Below are positions 7,372-15,199 of a stretch of DNA of 64,000 bases, in pieces. Numbering within the stretch: the first letter of the stretch is position 1; every line of letters begins with the position of its first letter. The DNA is from Lysobacter sp. Root494 (GTDB lineage Bacteria; Pseudomonadota; Gammaproteobacteria; Xanthomonadales; Xanthomonadaceae), in assembly GCF_001427225.1 (NCBI RefSeq), contig NZ_LMFH01000005.1, positions 513,045-577,044 of the forward strand, given 5' to 3'. A program made the translations under genes and the position numbers. The notes beneath the pieces were generated by a model, which searched no databases, was not told the origin of the DNA, and saw only the letters and a program-made list of their open reading frames with translations.

Positions 7372-8106
7372 ATGTCGGGCGACGACTTACTAAAGGTCTT
7401 AATTGGCGTGACCTCCGCCTTTGTTGGCTGGATTCTGGCGCAGTTCACTGGTGCTGCAAAAACTTGGTTCCAACGACGAAAAATCAAGAAGCTCCTACTT
7501 GAAGAACTACGAGACGTTCTTCTGGAGATCGATCGACTGCTCATGTTTTATGGCCGCCAGCTTCAGATTCATGGCGCTAAAGGCATCGGCAACTCTAGCG
7601 CCGCCGGCATTTCCAACCCAATTTTTAAGGGCTATTACAAAGACGCCCTTCTTTCGCTAAACCAGCAGCAAAGAATCTCTTTTCAGATGATTCACGCTCT
7701 GATTGATCAGATTAATAGCGGGATCACTGAGTTCAAGGCAATAACAGTCGACATTCATGACGAGCACTTTGCAAATGGCATGAGCCCAAAGATCGTCAAG
7801 GCTGGAAAGGCGTGGGCCGATAAGGCAAGCGCTGAGTACCAGCATTGCGCCTCCCTAAAGTGGCAGGTCGAGTATCACTTGGCGCACCAAGCCAGGCCTG
7901 ATTTATCCCCTGGCACTGGGCATCATGAAAGCTTTCTGATCTATCTTGATAGCGTAAAGGGCGAGACCCGGAGACTCATCGAGAGTGGAAAAACAATCGA
8001 TCGCGAAAAATTCGATAGGGCCTACAACCCAGAGACGTTTCGTCCCGCGTCCCCCTAACAATTCATTCAGGCCGAAGCCACTTCGCGGCTCGATTTAATT
8101 CAGGCG
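7355..8106 (+). mobile_element. integron gene cassette (one gene plus attC)
   Basis: The limits are the G/TT recombination points in GTTAGGG (7354-7360) and GTTTGGC (8106-8112). Inside are a single gene starting 17 bases after the left point and a 60-base attC site that overlaps the gene's stop codon. This is the standard compact cassette layout. No integron integrase gene is present in the window, so the cassettes here form an integrase-less (CALIN-like) cluster or the tail of a larger array. Confidence 0.7.
7372..8058 (+). CDS. cassette-borne membrane-anchored protein of unknown function
   Basis: A 228-residue protein with one N-terminal membrane helix (about residues 5-25, LLKVLIGVTSAFVGWILAQF) followed by a basic stretch (RRKIKK) and a long, mostly helical, cytoplasmic domain (KKLLLEELRDVLLEIDRLLMFYGRQ ...). 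I recognise no family. It lies alone in an integron cassette, with its TAA inside the left core of the attC. Its GC content is clearly lower than the chromosome's. Cassette genes of this kind include toxin, antitoxin and anti-phage functions, but nothing in the sequence fixes the role. Confidence 0.7.
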   Translation: MSGDDLLKVLIGVTSAFVGWILAQFTGAAKTWFQRRKIKKLLLEELRDVLLEIDRLLMFYGRQLQIHGAKGIGNSSAAGISNPIFKGYYKDALLSLNQQQRISFQMIHALIDQINSGITEFKAITVDIHDEHFANGMSPKIVKAGKAWADKASAEYQHCASLKWQVEYHLAHQARPDLSPGTGHHESFLIYLDSVKGETRRLIESGKTIDREKFDRAYNPETFRPASP

Positions 8107-8112
8107 TTTGGC
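8053..8112 (+). other. integron attC recombination site
   Basis: The left core CCCTAAC (8053-8059) and right core GTTTGGC (8106-8112) bracket an imperfect inverted repeat. Its centre, GAAGCCACTTCGCGGCTCG followed by a TTTAATTCAGGCG arm, is very close to the attC type I associate with Xanthomonas chromosomal integrons. The right core departs from the GTTRRRY consensus at one base. Confidence 0.75.
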
Positions 8113-8115
8113 CTG

Positions 8116-8379
8116 ATGGAACGATTCTTGGCGACCAACAAAAACCAACATTTCGTCCCGCGGTGCCACCTCAAGCCGTTCACGCTTGACGGTCAAGGCC
8201 TTGCCATCAATCTCTTCAATCTTGATCGCCGACAGCTGATCAAAAATGCACCGGTAGAAAACCAGTGTTCCTGCGACTACTTCTACGGCAAAGATTTCAA
8301 GCGAAGCCGCTTCGCGGCTCGGCTTAATTTAAGCGTGGGTGGGTGTGGCCGATACCCGCGAAAGGTCGCAGCTCAGTGA
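8116..8379 (+). pseudogene. truncated DUF4238 gene in a decayed cassette
   Basis: The start lies 10 bases after the recombination point of the preceding attC. Residues 1-62 match the N-terminus of DUF4238 proteins (NQHFVPRCHLKPFT, then INLFNLDR and a CSCDYFYGKD block). After YGKD the frame runs into an attC-like palindrome and then unrelated sequence, ending after 87 codons. Full-length members are several times longer. The coding remainder has evidently been deleted, with the break inside or next to the cassette's own attC. DUF4238 proteins occur often in mobile and defence-associated DNA; their function is not established. Confidence 0.75.
8296..8340 (+). other. degenerate attC-like element
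   Basis: The core GCGAAGCCGCTTCGCGGCTC and the following GGCTTAATTTAAGCGT are nearly the same as the centre of the attC at 8053-8112. The left core is fused to the truncated DUF4238 frame and no clear GTTRRRY right core remains (GTGGGTG). It appears inactive. Confidence 0.6.
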
Positions 8380-8603
8380 CCATATGCATCCGGCCACCCA
8401 CCCGTCGGCTGCAGATGATGTTTCCGCATCAGGTAATGGATCGCCTGGCAGATGGCGTACTCATCATCTTCTTCGGCACTGTCGAGGATCTCGGCGCACT
8501 TGTTCAAGGTGCTCGTCTGCTCCTGCGGCCGGTGATCCCCGCACTTCGACAATTGCAAGTCCAGTTCTGCAATCTCGCGCATCAGATTGAGCCTGCTGGC
8601 CAT
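8373..8603 (-). CDS. small hypothetical protein, 76 aa
   Basis: The start is at the ATG of MASRLNLMREIAELDLQLSK, with GAGGAGGACG 7 bases upstream; a longer in-frame extension has no ribosome site. The protein is soluble and helical, with a run of acidic residues (ILDSAEEDDEYAI) and His-rich ending (MRKHHLQPTGGWPDAYGH). No family recognised. It lies at the right border of the accessory island, where base composition returns to chromosomal values. Confidence 0.55.
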   Translation of the reverse strand: MASRLNLMREIAELDLQLSKCGDHRPQEQTSTLNKCAEILDSAEEDDEYAICQAIHYLMRKHHLQPTGGWPDAYGH

Positions 8604-8730
8604 GACGCAACGTCCTCCTCGCCGCGACTGGAACCGGCGCTGTTGAGGTGCCGGGAGCCTATTTTCTACGCGTTTTGTTAGCGCGGCGTCGCGTTCATCG
8701 GCTAACGCCGGCCGTCGGCGGGACGGACCA

Positions 8731-8746
8731 TCACCCGATCGGGTGA
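8731..8746. promoter_or_regulatory. perfect 16-base palindrome, possible operator
   Basis: TCACCCGATCGGGTGA is an exact inverted repeat lying between the receiver-domain gene and the 76-residue gene, about 130 bases upstream of the latter. It has no T tract. A dimeric regulator binding site is possible; no regulator is assigned. Confidence 0.35.
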
Positions 8747-8838
8747 GGTGTCGCAAAGGTATTCAACGACCGGAGGGTCGCGCGGAAACCGCTGGGCAGA
8801 CCGACTGCCACACGCAACGCATTGATGGCGCGACCGCC

Positions 8839-9252
8839 TCAGCGGACCTGCGGGCTCGCTTGGAAACCGCCTTGCAACAGGTCGTTGGCCGCATACCGGT
8901 TCCCCATTTCCAGCAGGCCTTCCACCGCCGGGATCAGTTCGTGGATCGGGTAGGGCTTGGCCATCACCGGGTAACGGCTGAATGCTTCAGGGATGCCCGG
9001 CTTGCCATAGGCGGAAGCGAACATGAAAGGCACGCCGGATTCGTGCAGCTGCGCGGCCAGTGGATACACCGGTTCCCCGTGCAGGTTGACGTCGAGGATC
9101 GCCGCGTCGATGTGCTCCTGGCGGGCGATGTTCATGGCGTCCTTCAGGCGTGCGGCGCGCACCACCTGGTAACCCGCATCGCTGAGCACGTCCTCGAGCA
9201 TCATCGCGAGGCACATCTCGTCTTCGACCATCAGGATGCGGGGCTCAGTCAT
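8839..9252 (-). CDS. single-domain response regulator
   Basis: A 137-residue receiver domain starting at MTEPRILMVEDE. It has the acidic cluster E10-D11-E12, phosphoacceptor Asp54 in AAILDVNLHG, a Ser in FASAYG and the Lys in MAKPYP, so it should be phosphorylatable. No output domain follows. Its start codon overlaps the stop of the large CheB-CheR-kinase gene by 8 bases, so the pair is translationally coupled and the kinase is its likely partner. Receiver-only partners of HWE-type kinases are common. Confidence 0.85.
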   Translation of the reverse strand: MTEPRILMVEDEMCLAMMLEDVLSDAGYQVVRAARLKDAMNIARQEHIDAAILDVNLHGEPVYPLAAQLHESGVPFMFASAYGKPGIPEAFSRYPVMAKPYPIHELIPAVEGLLEMGNRYAANDLLQGGFQASPQVR

Positions 9253-12200
9253 CGCTGGCATCCGGGTCCGCGAGGGGGATCGTGATTCTGCAGACCGCGC
9301 CCGTTATGGGGAAGTCAAGGGACACCTCGCCCGCCAGTTCGTGCGTGATGCCTTCGGCGATCAGGCGCGAGCCAAACCCGCGGCGTTGCGGTGGCGCAAC
9401 CTCGGGACCGCCGCGTTCGCTCCACACCAGTTCGACCCAGGGCTGGCCGTCGCGGGTGAACGCTTTCCATCGCACGTCCACCCGTCCGTCCGCCACCGAC
9501 AAGGCCCCGTATTTGCCTGCATTCGTGGCCAGTTCGTGCAGGGCAAGACTGAGGGCTACGGCGGTTCTAGGATTCAGATGGACAGGGTCACCCGAGATGT
9601 CCGGCGACTGGCGGCCCGCCTCGGCGTAAGGCGTCAGTTCCGCCTCGACCAGGTCGCGCAGCTCCACGCCACGCCAGGACTCGCGTGCCAGCAGGTCGTG
9701 CGCGCCGGAAAGCGCCAGCAACCGCGACATGAAAGCATCGCGGAACGAGGCGAGGTCCGTCGCACTGGCGAACGTGCGCATGGCGATGGCCTGCACGGTG
9801 GCCAGCGAGTTCTTGACCCGGTGATTGAGTTCATGCAGCAGCAGCTCGCGGTGCTCGGCTTCGAGCTTCCGGCGGGTGATGTCGAGGACGACGGCCACTG
9901 CATGCATGGGCCGGCCATCGTCGTCGCAGATGAGGGAGACGTACTTGCTCACCCACACCGTCGATCCGTCCGGCCGCACGTAGGACTTCTCGGTGTTGAA
10001 GGGAGATCCTCCCGCCACCAGCGCCTGGAACTTCGCTTCGCTTTCAACCCGGTCTTCGGGACGGACGAGGTCCTGCATGCGCAGGTTGCCCAGTTCCTCC
10101 GCGCTGCGGCCGACGATTTCGCACAGGCGTGGATTGACCAGCTCGAAGCGGCCCGCGAGGTCGGTCTGGGCGACGCCGACGGAAGTCTGTTCGATGATCG
10201 CGGTCAGCCGTCGTTCGCTTTCCAGGAGCCTGCGCGCCGCGCGTTGCCGGCCGGTGATGTCGCGCACGATGGTCGACCCGCCCACGATCGCACCGGACGG
10301 ATCGAAGATTGGAGAGCAGCGGACCGACACCTGGATGGAGGTGCCATTCTGGTGCTGCCAGCTCATCTCCATCTCGTTCTGCGACGAGGTGCCGGCACAC
10401 GAGGACAGCATGTCGCGCAGGTGCTGGTCGGCGTCCTTCGGCAGCAGCATGCCCAGCGACTTTCCGAGCACGCGCGAAGCGGGGTAACCGAACATCTGCT
10501 CGGCGCCCTTGTTCCAGGTATGGATGGTGCCGTCGATGGCGTGGCCGATGATCGCGTCTTGCGAGGATTCGACGATCGCGGCCAGGCGCCCGCGTTCGTA
10601 TTCGTGCTGCTGGCGCTCGGTGATGTCGATGAAGGTGAGCACGACGCCGTCGATGACGTTGTCCGTCGTGCGGTACGGACGCATGCGCAGCAGGTAGACC
10701 GCGCCATCCTGGCCGCCCTGCAGCACGCGTTCCACCATGGCGAGCGTGCGCAGGACCTGCTTTACGTCCTGCCTGAGCTCGGGGTAGGGGATGCGCGCGG
10801 TGATCTCGGTGATCGGGCGGCCGTGGTCGCCTTCGCGCAGGTGGAACAGGTCGCTGATCGCCGGCGTGAAGCCGCTCACATGCAGCGACGAGTCCAGGAA
10901 CAGCGTCGCGATCTGCGTGCTTTCCAGCAGGTTCTGCAGGTCGCTGTTGAGACGGGCGAGGACTTCGTTCTTGCTGTGGAGCTCGACGTTGACGGTCTGC
11001 AGCTCCTCGTTGATGGACTGCATCTCCTCCTTGGAGGTTTCCAGTTCCTCGTTCGAGGATTGCAACTCCTCGTTGACGGACTGGTATTCCTCGTTCGCCG
11101 ACTTCATTTCCTCGTTGGCGGTTTCCAGCTCGTCGATCGCGGTGTGCAGTTGCTCGCGCGTGGTCGCCAGTTCCAGTTCGAGTTCCTGCACGCGGCGCGC
11201 TTCGCCGCTCGCATCGCTCTTCGCAGTGGCGACGTGGGGCAATGCGGTGGTTGCAGGTGCCGGCACGTCCTTGAACATCAACAGGCACAGTTGCGACGAG
11301 GTGCGGCGGTCGGTGCCGCTGGTCTCATCGGGAATGGCTTCGGCGATCAGGCTCACGGTGACGCGCTCGCCACCCGGCGCCAGCATCTGGCCTTCCTGCG
11401 CGATGGTGCTGCGCTTGTTCAATGCCTGCTGCACGGCGGCGCGCGCGGGTGCGCGAAGTCCCTTGTGCAGCAGCCCGAACAGGTTGAGGCTCGCCGTCCC
11501 CGACGATGGCCCGAGATAACGTCCGGTGTCGCCCGAGAAACGCAGCACGTCGTGGTTGCCGTCGATGACGACGTAGGCGGGAACATGGCGTTCGAGCAGC
11601 TTGCGCGCACTGCGGTCGATGGCGTCTTCCGTGCTGGTGGCGCGCGTGCTTGCCTGGCGCGCGACGGCTCCGGGGTTCACGGTGCGGCGGGGGAGGGCCA
11701 CCGGCAACGTGGCACGTCCGTCGCTGCGGCGCACATACAGTCGGTGCTTCTTGTCGAGCGTCGAGAACAGCGCGGTGCTGCGCCCGAGGCTTTCGGAAGG
11801 CCCCAGCATCAGGACGCCGCCGGTATGCAGCGAGTAATGGAACGTGCGGATCAGGTGTTCCTGCAGCTCCGAATTGAGATAGATCAGCAGGTTGCGGCAC
11901 GACACCAGGTCGAGCCGCGAGAAGGGCGGATCCTTGATCGCGCTGTGCGGCGAGAACACGATCATTTCGCGGATCGGCTTCACCACAACGAAGTACTCGC
12001 CGTCGGCGGTGAACCAGCGTTCCAGCCGCTCGGGCGATACGCCGGGCAAGGGGCCGCGGAAGCGTCCGCTGCGCGCGGCGGTGATCGCGCGGTCGTCGAT
12101 GTCGGTGGCGAAGATCTGCACCTTCGGCCCGCCGCCGCGCAGTTGCGCGATGGCTTCCGCAAAGGCGATCGCGATCGAATACGCTTCCTCACCCGTCGCG

Positions 12201-13234
12201 CACGCCGGTATCCACACGCGCAGGATGTCGGCGGCGCCCTTGTCCGCCAGCAGCATCGGGATCGCCTGCTTCTGCAGCGCCTCGAACGCCTCGGGGTCGC
12301 GGAAGAACTCCGTCACGCTGATCAACAGCTCGCGGAAGAGATTCTCCAGTTCGGGCGGATTCTGTTTCAGGTACTCGATGTAGCCCGGCACGGTGTCGGT
12401 CTGCACCACCTGCATGCGCCGCTGGATCCGGCGCACGAGGGTCTTTTCCTTGTACTGGCTGAAGTCGTGTCCGAGTTCCGCACGGATAAGGCTACTGATC
12501 GTCTGCAGGTACCCGGCCAGGTCCCGGCGCGCGCCATCGGGCCCCTTGCTGCCCTGCGTCGCGCGCAGATAGGCGAGGTGCGTCAGTACCCGGGCGGGCA
12601 TGCCTTCGACCTGAAGCACGTCGTCGACGAAGCCGGTGGCGGCGGCGCTGGCGGGCATGCCGCTCATGGCGACGTGGTCGAAGCCGGCCTGGGCGAGCAC
12701 CAGGCCGCCGCAGTCCTTCACCGCGTGCAGTCCGCGCGCGCCGTCGCTGCCGCTGCCCGAGAGCACGATCGCGACGGCGTTGTCGCCCTGGTCCTCGGCG
12801 AGCGAGGTGAAGAACGTATCGATCGGCCAGCGGTATTGCCGGGGTGGCGCGGGCTTGCTCAGCTGCAGGACGCCATGCTGGATGGTGAGCGTGGCATCCG
12901 GCGGAATCACATAGATGTGCCTGCCTTCCACGACCGTTCCATCCGTCGCTTCCAGCACCGGCATGTCGGTGCTCCTGGCGATGAGTTCGGCCAGCAGGCT
13001 GCTCTTGTCCGGCGCGAGGTGTTGGACCAGGACGAAGGCGATGTCCTCGCTGGCTTCCATGTGGCCGAAGAAGGCCCGATATGCCTCCAGTCCCCCGGCC
13101 GAGGCGCCGATGCCGACGATGAGCGGCGTGCGCGGATGATCGCCGCGTCCCTCCGCGAATTCATGCGGGGTCGCAGGTTGTTCGGTCGGCGTGGCCTTGC
13201 GCGGGCGTGCTCGGGTCTTTTCGGAAGAAGTCAT
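9245..13234 (-). CDS. CheB-CheR-PAS-HWE histidine kinase fusion
   Basis: A 1329-residue multidomain sensor. Residues about 38-225 are a CheB methylesterase domain (GIGASAGGLEAY with the Ser, LVQHLAPDKSS with the His, LSGSGSDGARG with the Asp). Residues about 235-500 are a CheR methyltransferase domain (SVTEFFRDPEAF, ACATGEEAYSIA, LVSCRNLLIYL). Residues about 660-770 are a long coiled coil with repeated Glu/Asn heptads (NEEMKSANEEYQSVNEELQS). Two to three PAS domains follow, then an HWE/HisKA_2 kinase (LHELNHRVKNSLATVQAIAM; ATPase LHELATNAGKYGALS). No membrane segments. CheB/CheR-type domains in such fusions may methylate unknown substrates; the kinase should phosphorylate the coupled receiver. 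An ATG at 13234 is preferred to the TTG one codon upstream. Confidence 0.9.
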   Translation of the reverse strand: MTSSEKTRARPRKATPTEQPATPHEFAEGRGDHPRTPLIVGIGASAGGLEAYRAFFGHMEASEDIAFVLVQHLAPDKSSLLAELIARSTDMPVLEATDGTVVEGRHIYVIPPDATLTIQHGVLQLSKPAPPRQYRWPIDTFFTSLAEDQGDNAVAIVLSGSGSDGARGLHAVKDCGGLVLAQAGFDHVAMSGMPASAAATGFVDDVLQVEGMPARVLTHLAYLRATQGSKGPDGARRDLAGYLQTISSLIRAELGHDFSQYKEKTLVRRIQRRMQVVQTDTVPGYIEYLKQNPPELENLFRELLISVTEFFRDPEAFEALQKQAIPMLLADKGAADILRVWIPACATGEEAYSIAIAFAEAIAQLRGGGPKVQIFATDIDDRAITAARSGRFRGPLPGVSPERLERWFTADGEYFVVVKPIREMIVFSPHSAIKDPPFSRLDLVSCRNLLIYLNSELQEHLIRTFHYSLHTGGVLMLGPSESLGRSTALFSTLDKKHRLYVRRSDGRATLPVALPRRTVNPGAVARQASTRATSTEDAIDRSARKLLERHVPAYVVIDGNHDVLRFSGDTGRYLGPSSGTASLNLFGLLHKGLRAPARAAVQQALNKRSTIAQEGQMLAPGGERVTVSLIAEAIPDETSGTDRRTSSQLCLLMFKDVPAPATTALPHVATAKSDASGEARRVQELELELATTREQLHTAIDELETANEEMKSANEEYQSVNEELQSSNEELETSKEEMQSINEELQTVNVELHSKNEVLARLNSDLQNLLESTQIATLFLDSSLHVSGFTPAISDLFHLREGDHGRPITEITARIPYPELRQDVKQVLRTLAMVERVLQGGQDGAVYLLRMRPYRTTDNVIDGVVLTFIDITERQQHEYERGRLAAIVESSQDAIIGHAIDGTIHTWNKGAEQMFGYPASRVLGKSLGMLLPKDADQHLRDMLSSCAGTSSQNEMEMSWQHQNGTSIQVSVRCSPIFDPSGAIVGGSTIVRDITGRQRAARRLLESERRLTAIIEQTSVGVAQTDLAGRFELVNPRLCEIVGRSAEELGNLRMQDLVRPEDRVESEAKFQALVAGGSPFNTEKSYVRPDGSTVWVSKYVSLICDDDGRPMHAVAVVLDITRRKLEAEHRELLLHELNHRVKNSLATVQAIAMRTFASATDLASFRDAFMSRLLALSGAHDLLARESWRGVELRDLVEAELTPYAEAGRQSPDISGDPVHLNPRTAVALSLALHELATNAGKYGALSVADGRVDVRWKAFTRDGQPWVELVWSERGGPEVAPPQRRGFGSRLIAEGITHELAGEVSLDFPITGAVCRITIPLADPDASDD

Positions 13235-13347
13235 CAACTGCGCCGGGGCCGGTGTCCCGGAAGTATCCGCCGCAAAGAGGGGAGGGGCAACGCGCCGTGA
13301 AGCCGGCAGCAGTCTGCTTCCGCCTCGACACTGGAGGCTTCAGTGGA

Positions 13348-14331
13348 TCACTCCCCCGCCATGATCCGCTGCAGCTGCAGCGCATGGGTCTTCATGTGCA
13401 CGGCTTCCGCTTCCAGCCGCTCCGCCTCGTGCGCATCGCTGCGTTCGCGGCAGGCGCCGGCCATCGAACTGAGCAGCGCTTCGCGCTCCTGCAGGGCACG
13501 CAGCGCGCTCCATAGCGCTTCGTCGGTACGCGTTCCCTGGGTATGCTCGAGCGTTTGCTGCGTATACGCGTGACCCGTGTGGCACCGGTAACGCGGCGGA
13601 TGGCTGTTGCGGATTTCCCAGAGCACTCCACTGCAGTCGGGACAGGTGATCTTCGACGGGCGACCGATGGCATCGAGCTGTTCCATGGGGTTTCCCTCTC
13701 CGAGACTGAGCTGGAATTCGCGCACCATTTCCGGTGGTGCGGCTACGCGCGGAATGCTGACCGGTTCATCGGCCAGTCGCGTGAGCGTGGCGGCCAGCGT
13801 CGCACGGGTAACGTAATGGTCGACGGCGACATTCGCGCTCGCGCTTGCGGGCATGTCCGGCGCTTCCGCATCCGTGGGTTCCTGCACGACCGCCAATCCG
13901 CCGCAGGCCTTGATCGCCTGCAGGCCTGCGGTGCCATCGTCCAGCCTTCCGCTCAGCACGACGCCGATCACCCGCGGGCCCATCGAGATGGCGGCGGAGC
14001 GGAACAACGGATCGATCGCGGGACGGGTGTGGTTTTCCTTCGCTTCGCGCGTCAGGCGGATCTCGTTGCCGACCACCAGCATGTGGTGATCCGGCGGTGC
14101 CACGTAAATGTGGCCGGGTTCGATGGAGAGTCCCGACCGCGCGTGCATCGCAGGGTTGCGGCCGCTCCGCCTGAGCAGTTCCGGCAGGACGCTTTCGTGC
14201 GTGCCGATGTGCTGAACCAGCAGTATGGACGCGGGGAACGGCACGGGCAGCGCCGCGGCCATGTCGAGCATGAGCGGCACGCCTCCGGAAGAAGCGCCGA
14301 TCACGATGATGTCGCGGCGCGGCGTGAGCAC
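13348..14331 (-). CDS. CheB-like protein-glutamate methylesterase with C-terminal zinc-ribbon-like region
   Basis: A 327-residue protein. Residues 5-190 form the CheB catalytic domain: GASSGGVPLML (Ser nucleophile), LLVQHIGTHES (His) and VLSGRLDDGTAGL (Asp). No receiver domain is present, so it is not the classical chemotaxis CheB. Residues about 225-260 contain CPDCSGVLWE and RCHTGHAYT, a Cys/His set that may bind zinc, followed by a helical tail rich in Glu/His. It lies upstream of the CheB-CheR-kinase gene on the same strand and probably belongs to the same sensory module. The start is a GTG with a weak ribosome site. Confidence 0.85.
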   Translation of the reverse strand: MLTPRRDIIVIGASSGGVPLMLDMAAALPVPFPASILLVQHIGTHESVLPELLRRSGRNPAMHARSGLSIEPGHIYVAPPDHHMLVVGNEIRLTREAKENHTRPAIDPLFRSAAISMGPRVIGVVLSGRLDDGTAGLQAIKACGGLAVVQEPTDAEAPDMPASASANVAVDHYVTRATLAATLTRLADEPVSIPRVAAPPEMVREFQLSLGEGNPMEQLDAIGRPSKITCPDCSGVLWEIRNSHPPRYRCHTGHAYTQQTLEHTQGTRTDEALWSALRALQEREALLSSMAGACRERSDAHEAERLEAEAVHMKTHALQLQRIMAGE

Positions 14332-14500
14332 CTCGGGCGTGTCCGGTTCGTGTTCGCGGCCAGTATCGATTCGCTGCCGTTACGGATGCATCACGAGTGT
14401 GCGGCAACGACATGCATGATCAGGAAGATGAGTCTTCATGCTGTTCGCAGGCCAATCACCTCGCGGCCACTACGCTCGACCGATGGACGCGAAGGGTTCA

Positions 14501-15199
14501 ATGACCGTCCACAGCGACGTGGACATCGTCCTCGGCTCCTTGCGGTTGCAGGGCATCCTGGGGCGACCGGGCGAGGAGCGGGGCATCGTGGTGTTCGCGC
14601 ATGGCTCCGGAAGCGGCCGCAGGAGTCCACGCAACCAGTTCGTTGCCACGGTGCTCAATGAAGCCGGCTTGACTACGCTGCTCTTCGACCTGCTCACGGC
14701 GGAAGAAGAAGAGCGCGAGCGCTACACGCGCCATCTTCGCTTCGACATCGGCCTGCTGGCGGAACGCCTGTTCGCGACGACGCTGTGGGTGAGGGCGCAG
14801 CCTTCGCTCAAATCGCTCCCGATCGGCTATTTCGGTGCGAGCACCGGCGCAGCGGCAGCATTGGTGGCCGCTGCGAAACCGGGAGCCGCCATGCAGGCGC
14901 AGGATATTGGAACAGCCGGCTTCGATATCGGCGCTGTTGTTTCCCGTGGTGGTCGTCCGGATCTCGCGGGGGCCGCGCTGCACGAAGTCCGCGCGCCCAC
15001 GCTGCTCATCGTCGGCGGCGACGACACCGATGTGATCACGTTGAACCAGATGGCGTTGCGGGAACTGCGGACGACCAAGGCCATCGAGATCGTGCCCGGT
15101 GCCGGCCATCTGTTCGAGGAGGCCGGCACGCTCGATATCGCGGCGCGCCTCGCGGCGCAATGGTTCAAGCGCCATCTGTCCAGCGGGACAACACCATGA
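14501..15199 (+). CDS. alpha/beta hydrolase, dienelactone-hydrolase-like
   Basis: The ATG at 14501 has AAGGG 5 bases upstream and is preferred to one at 14483. The product (about 232 residues) shows FAHGSGSGRRSPRNQ (oxyanion region), nucleophile elbow GYFGASTGAAAAL (Ser), probable acid in IVGGDDTDV and His in GAGHLFEE. Cytoplasmic; substrate unknown. Its TGA overlaps the ATG of the next gene (ATGA), so it is co-translated with a phosphoribosyltransferase-erythromycin esterase fusion. Hydrolase and phosphoribosyltransferase genes of these types are often neighbours in stress-related loci. Confidence 0.8.
   Translation: MTVHSDVDIVLGSLRLQGILGRPGEERGIVVFAHGSGSGRRSPRNQFVATVLNEAGLTTLLFDLLTAEEEERERYTRHLRFDIGLLAERLFATTLWVRAQPSLKSLPIGYFGASTGAAAALVAAAKPGAAMQAQDIGTAGFDIGAVVSRGGRPDLAGAALHEVRAPTLLIVGGDDTDVITLNQMALRELRTTKAIEIVPGAGHLFEEAGTLDIAARLAAQWFKRHLSSGTTP

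Noticed and set aside
9236-13300. A 1354-codon open frame on the plus strand opposite the CheB-CheR-kinase gene
   Set aside because: It is antisense to a gene with unmistakable domains; its Arg/His/Gln-rich translation has no domain pattern, as expected for shadows in high-GC DNA.
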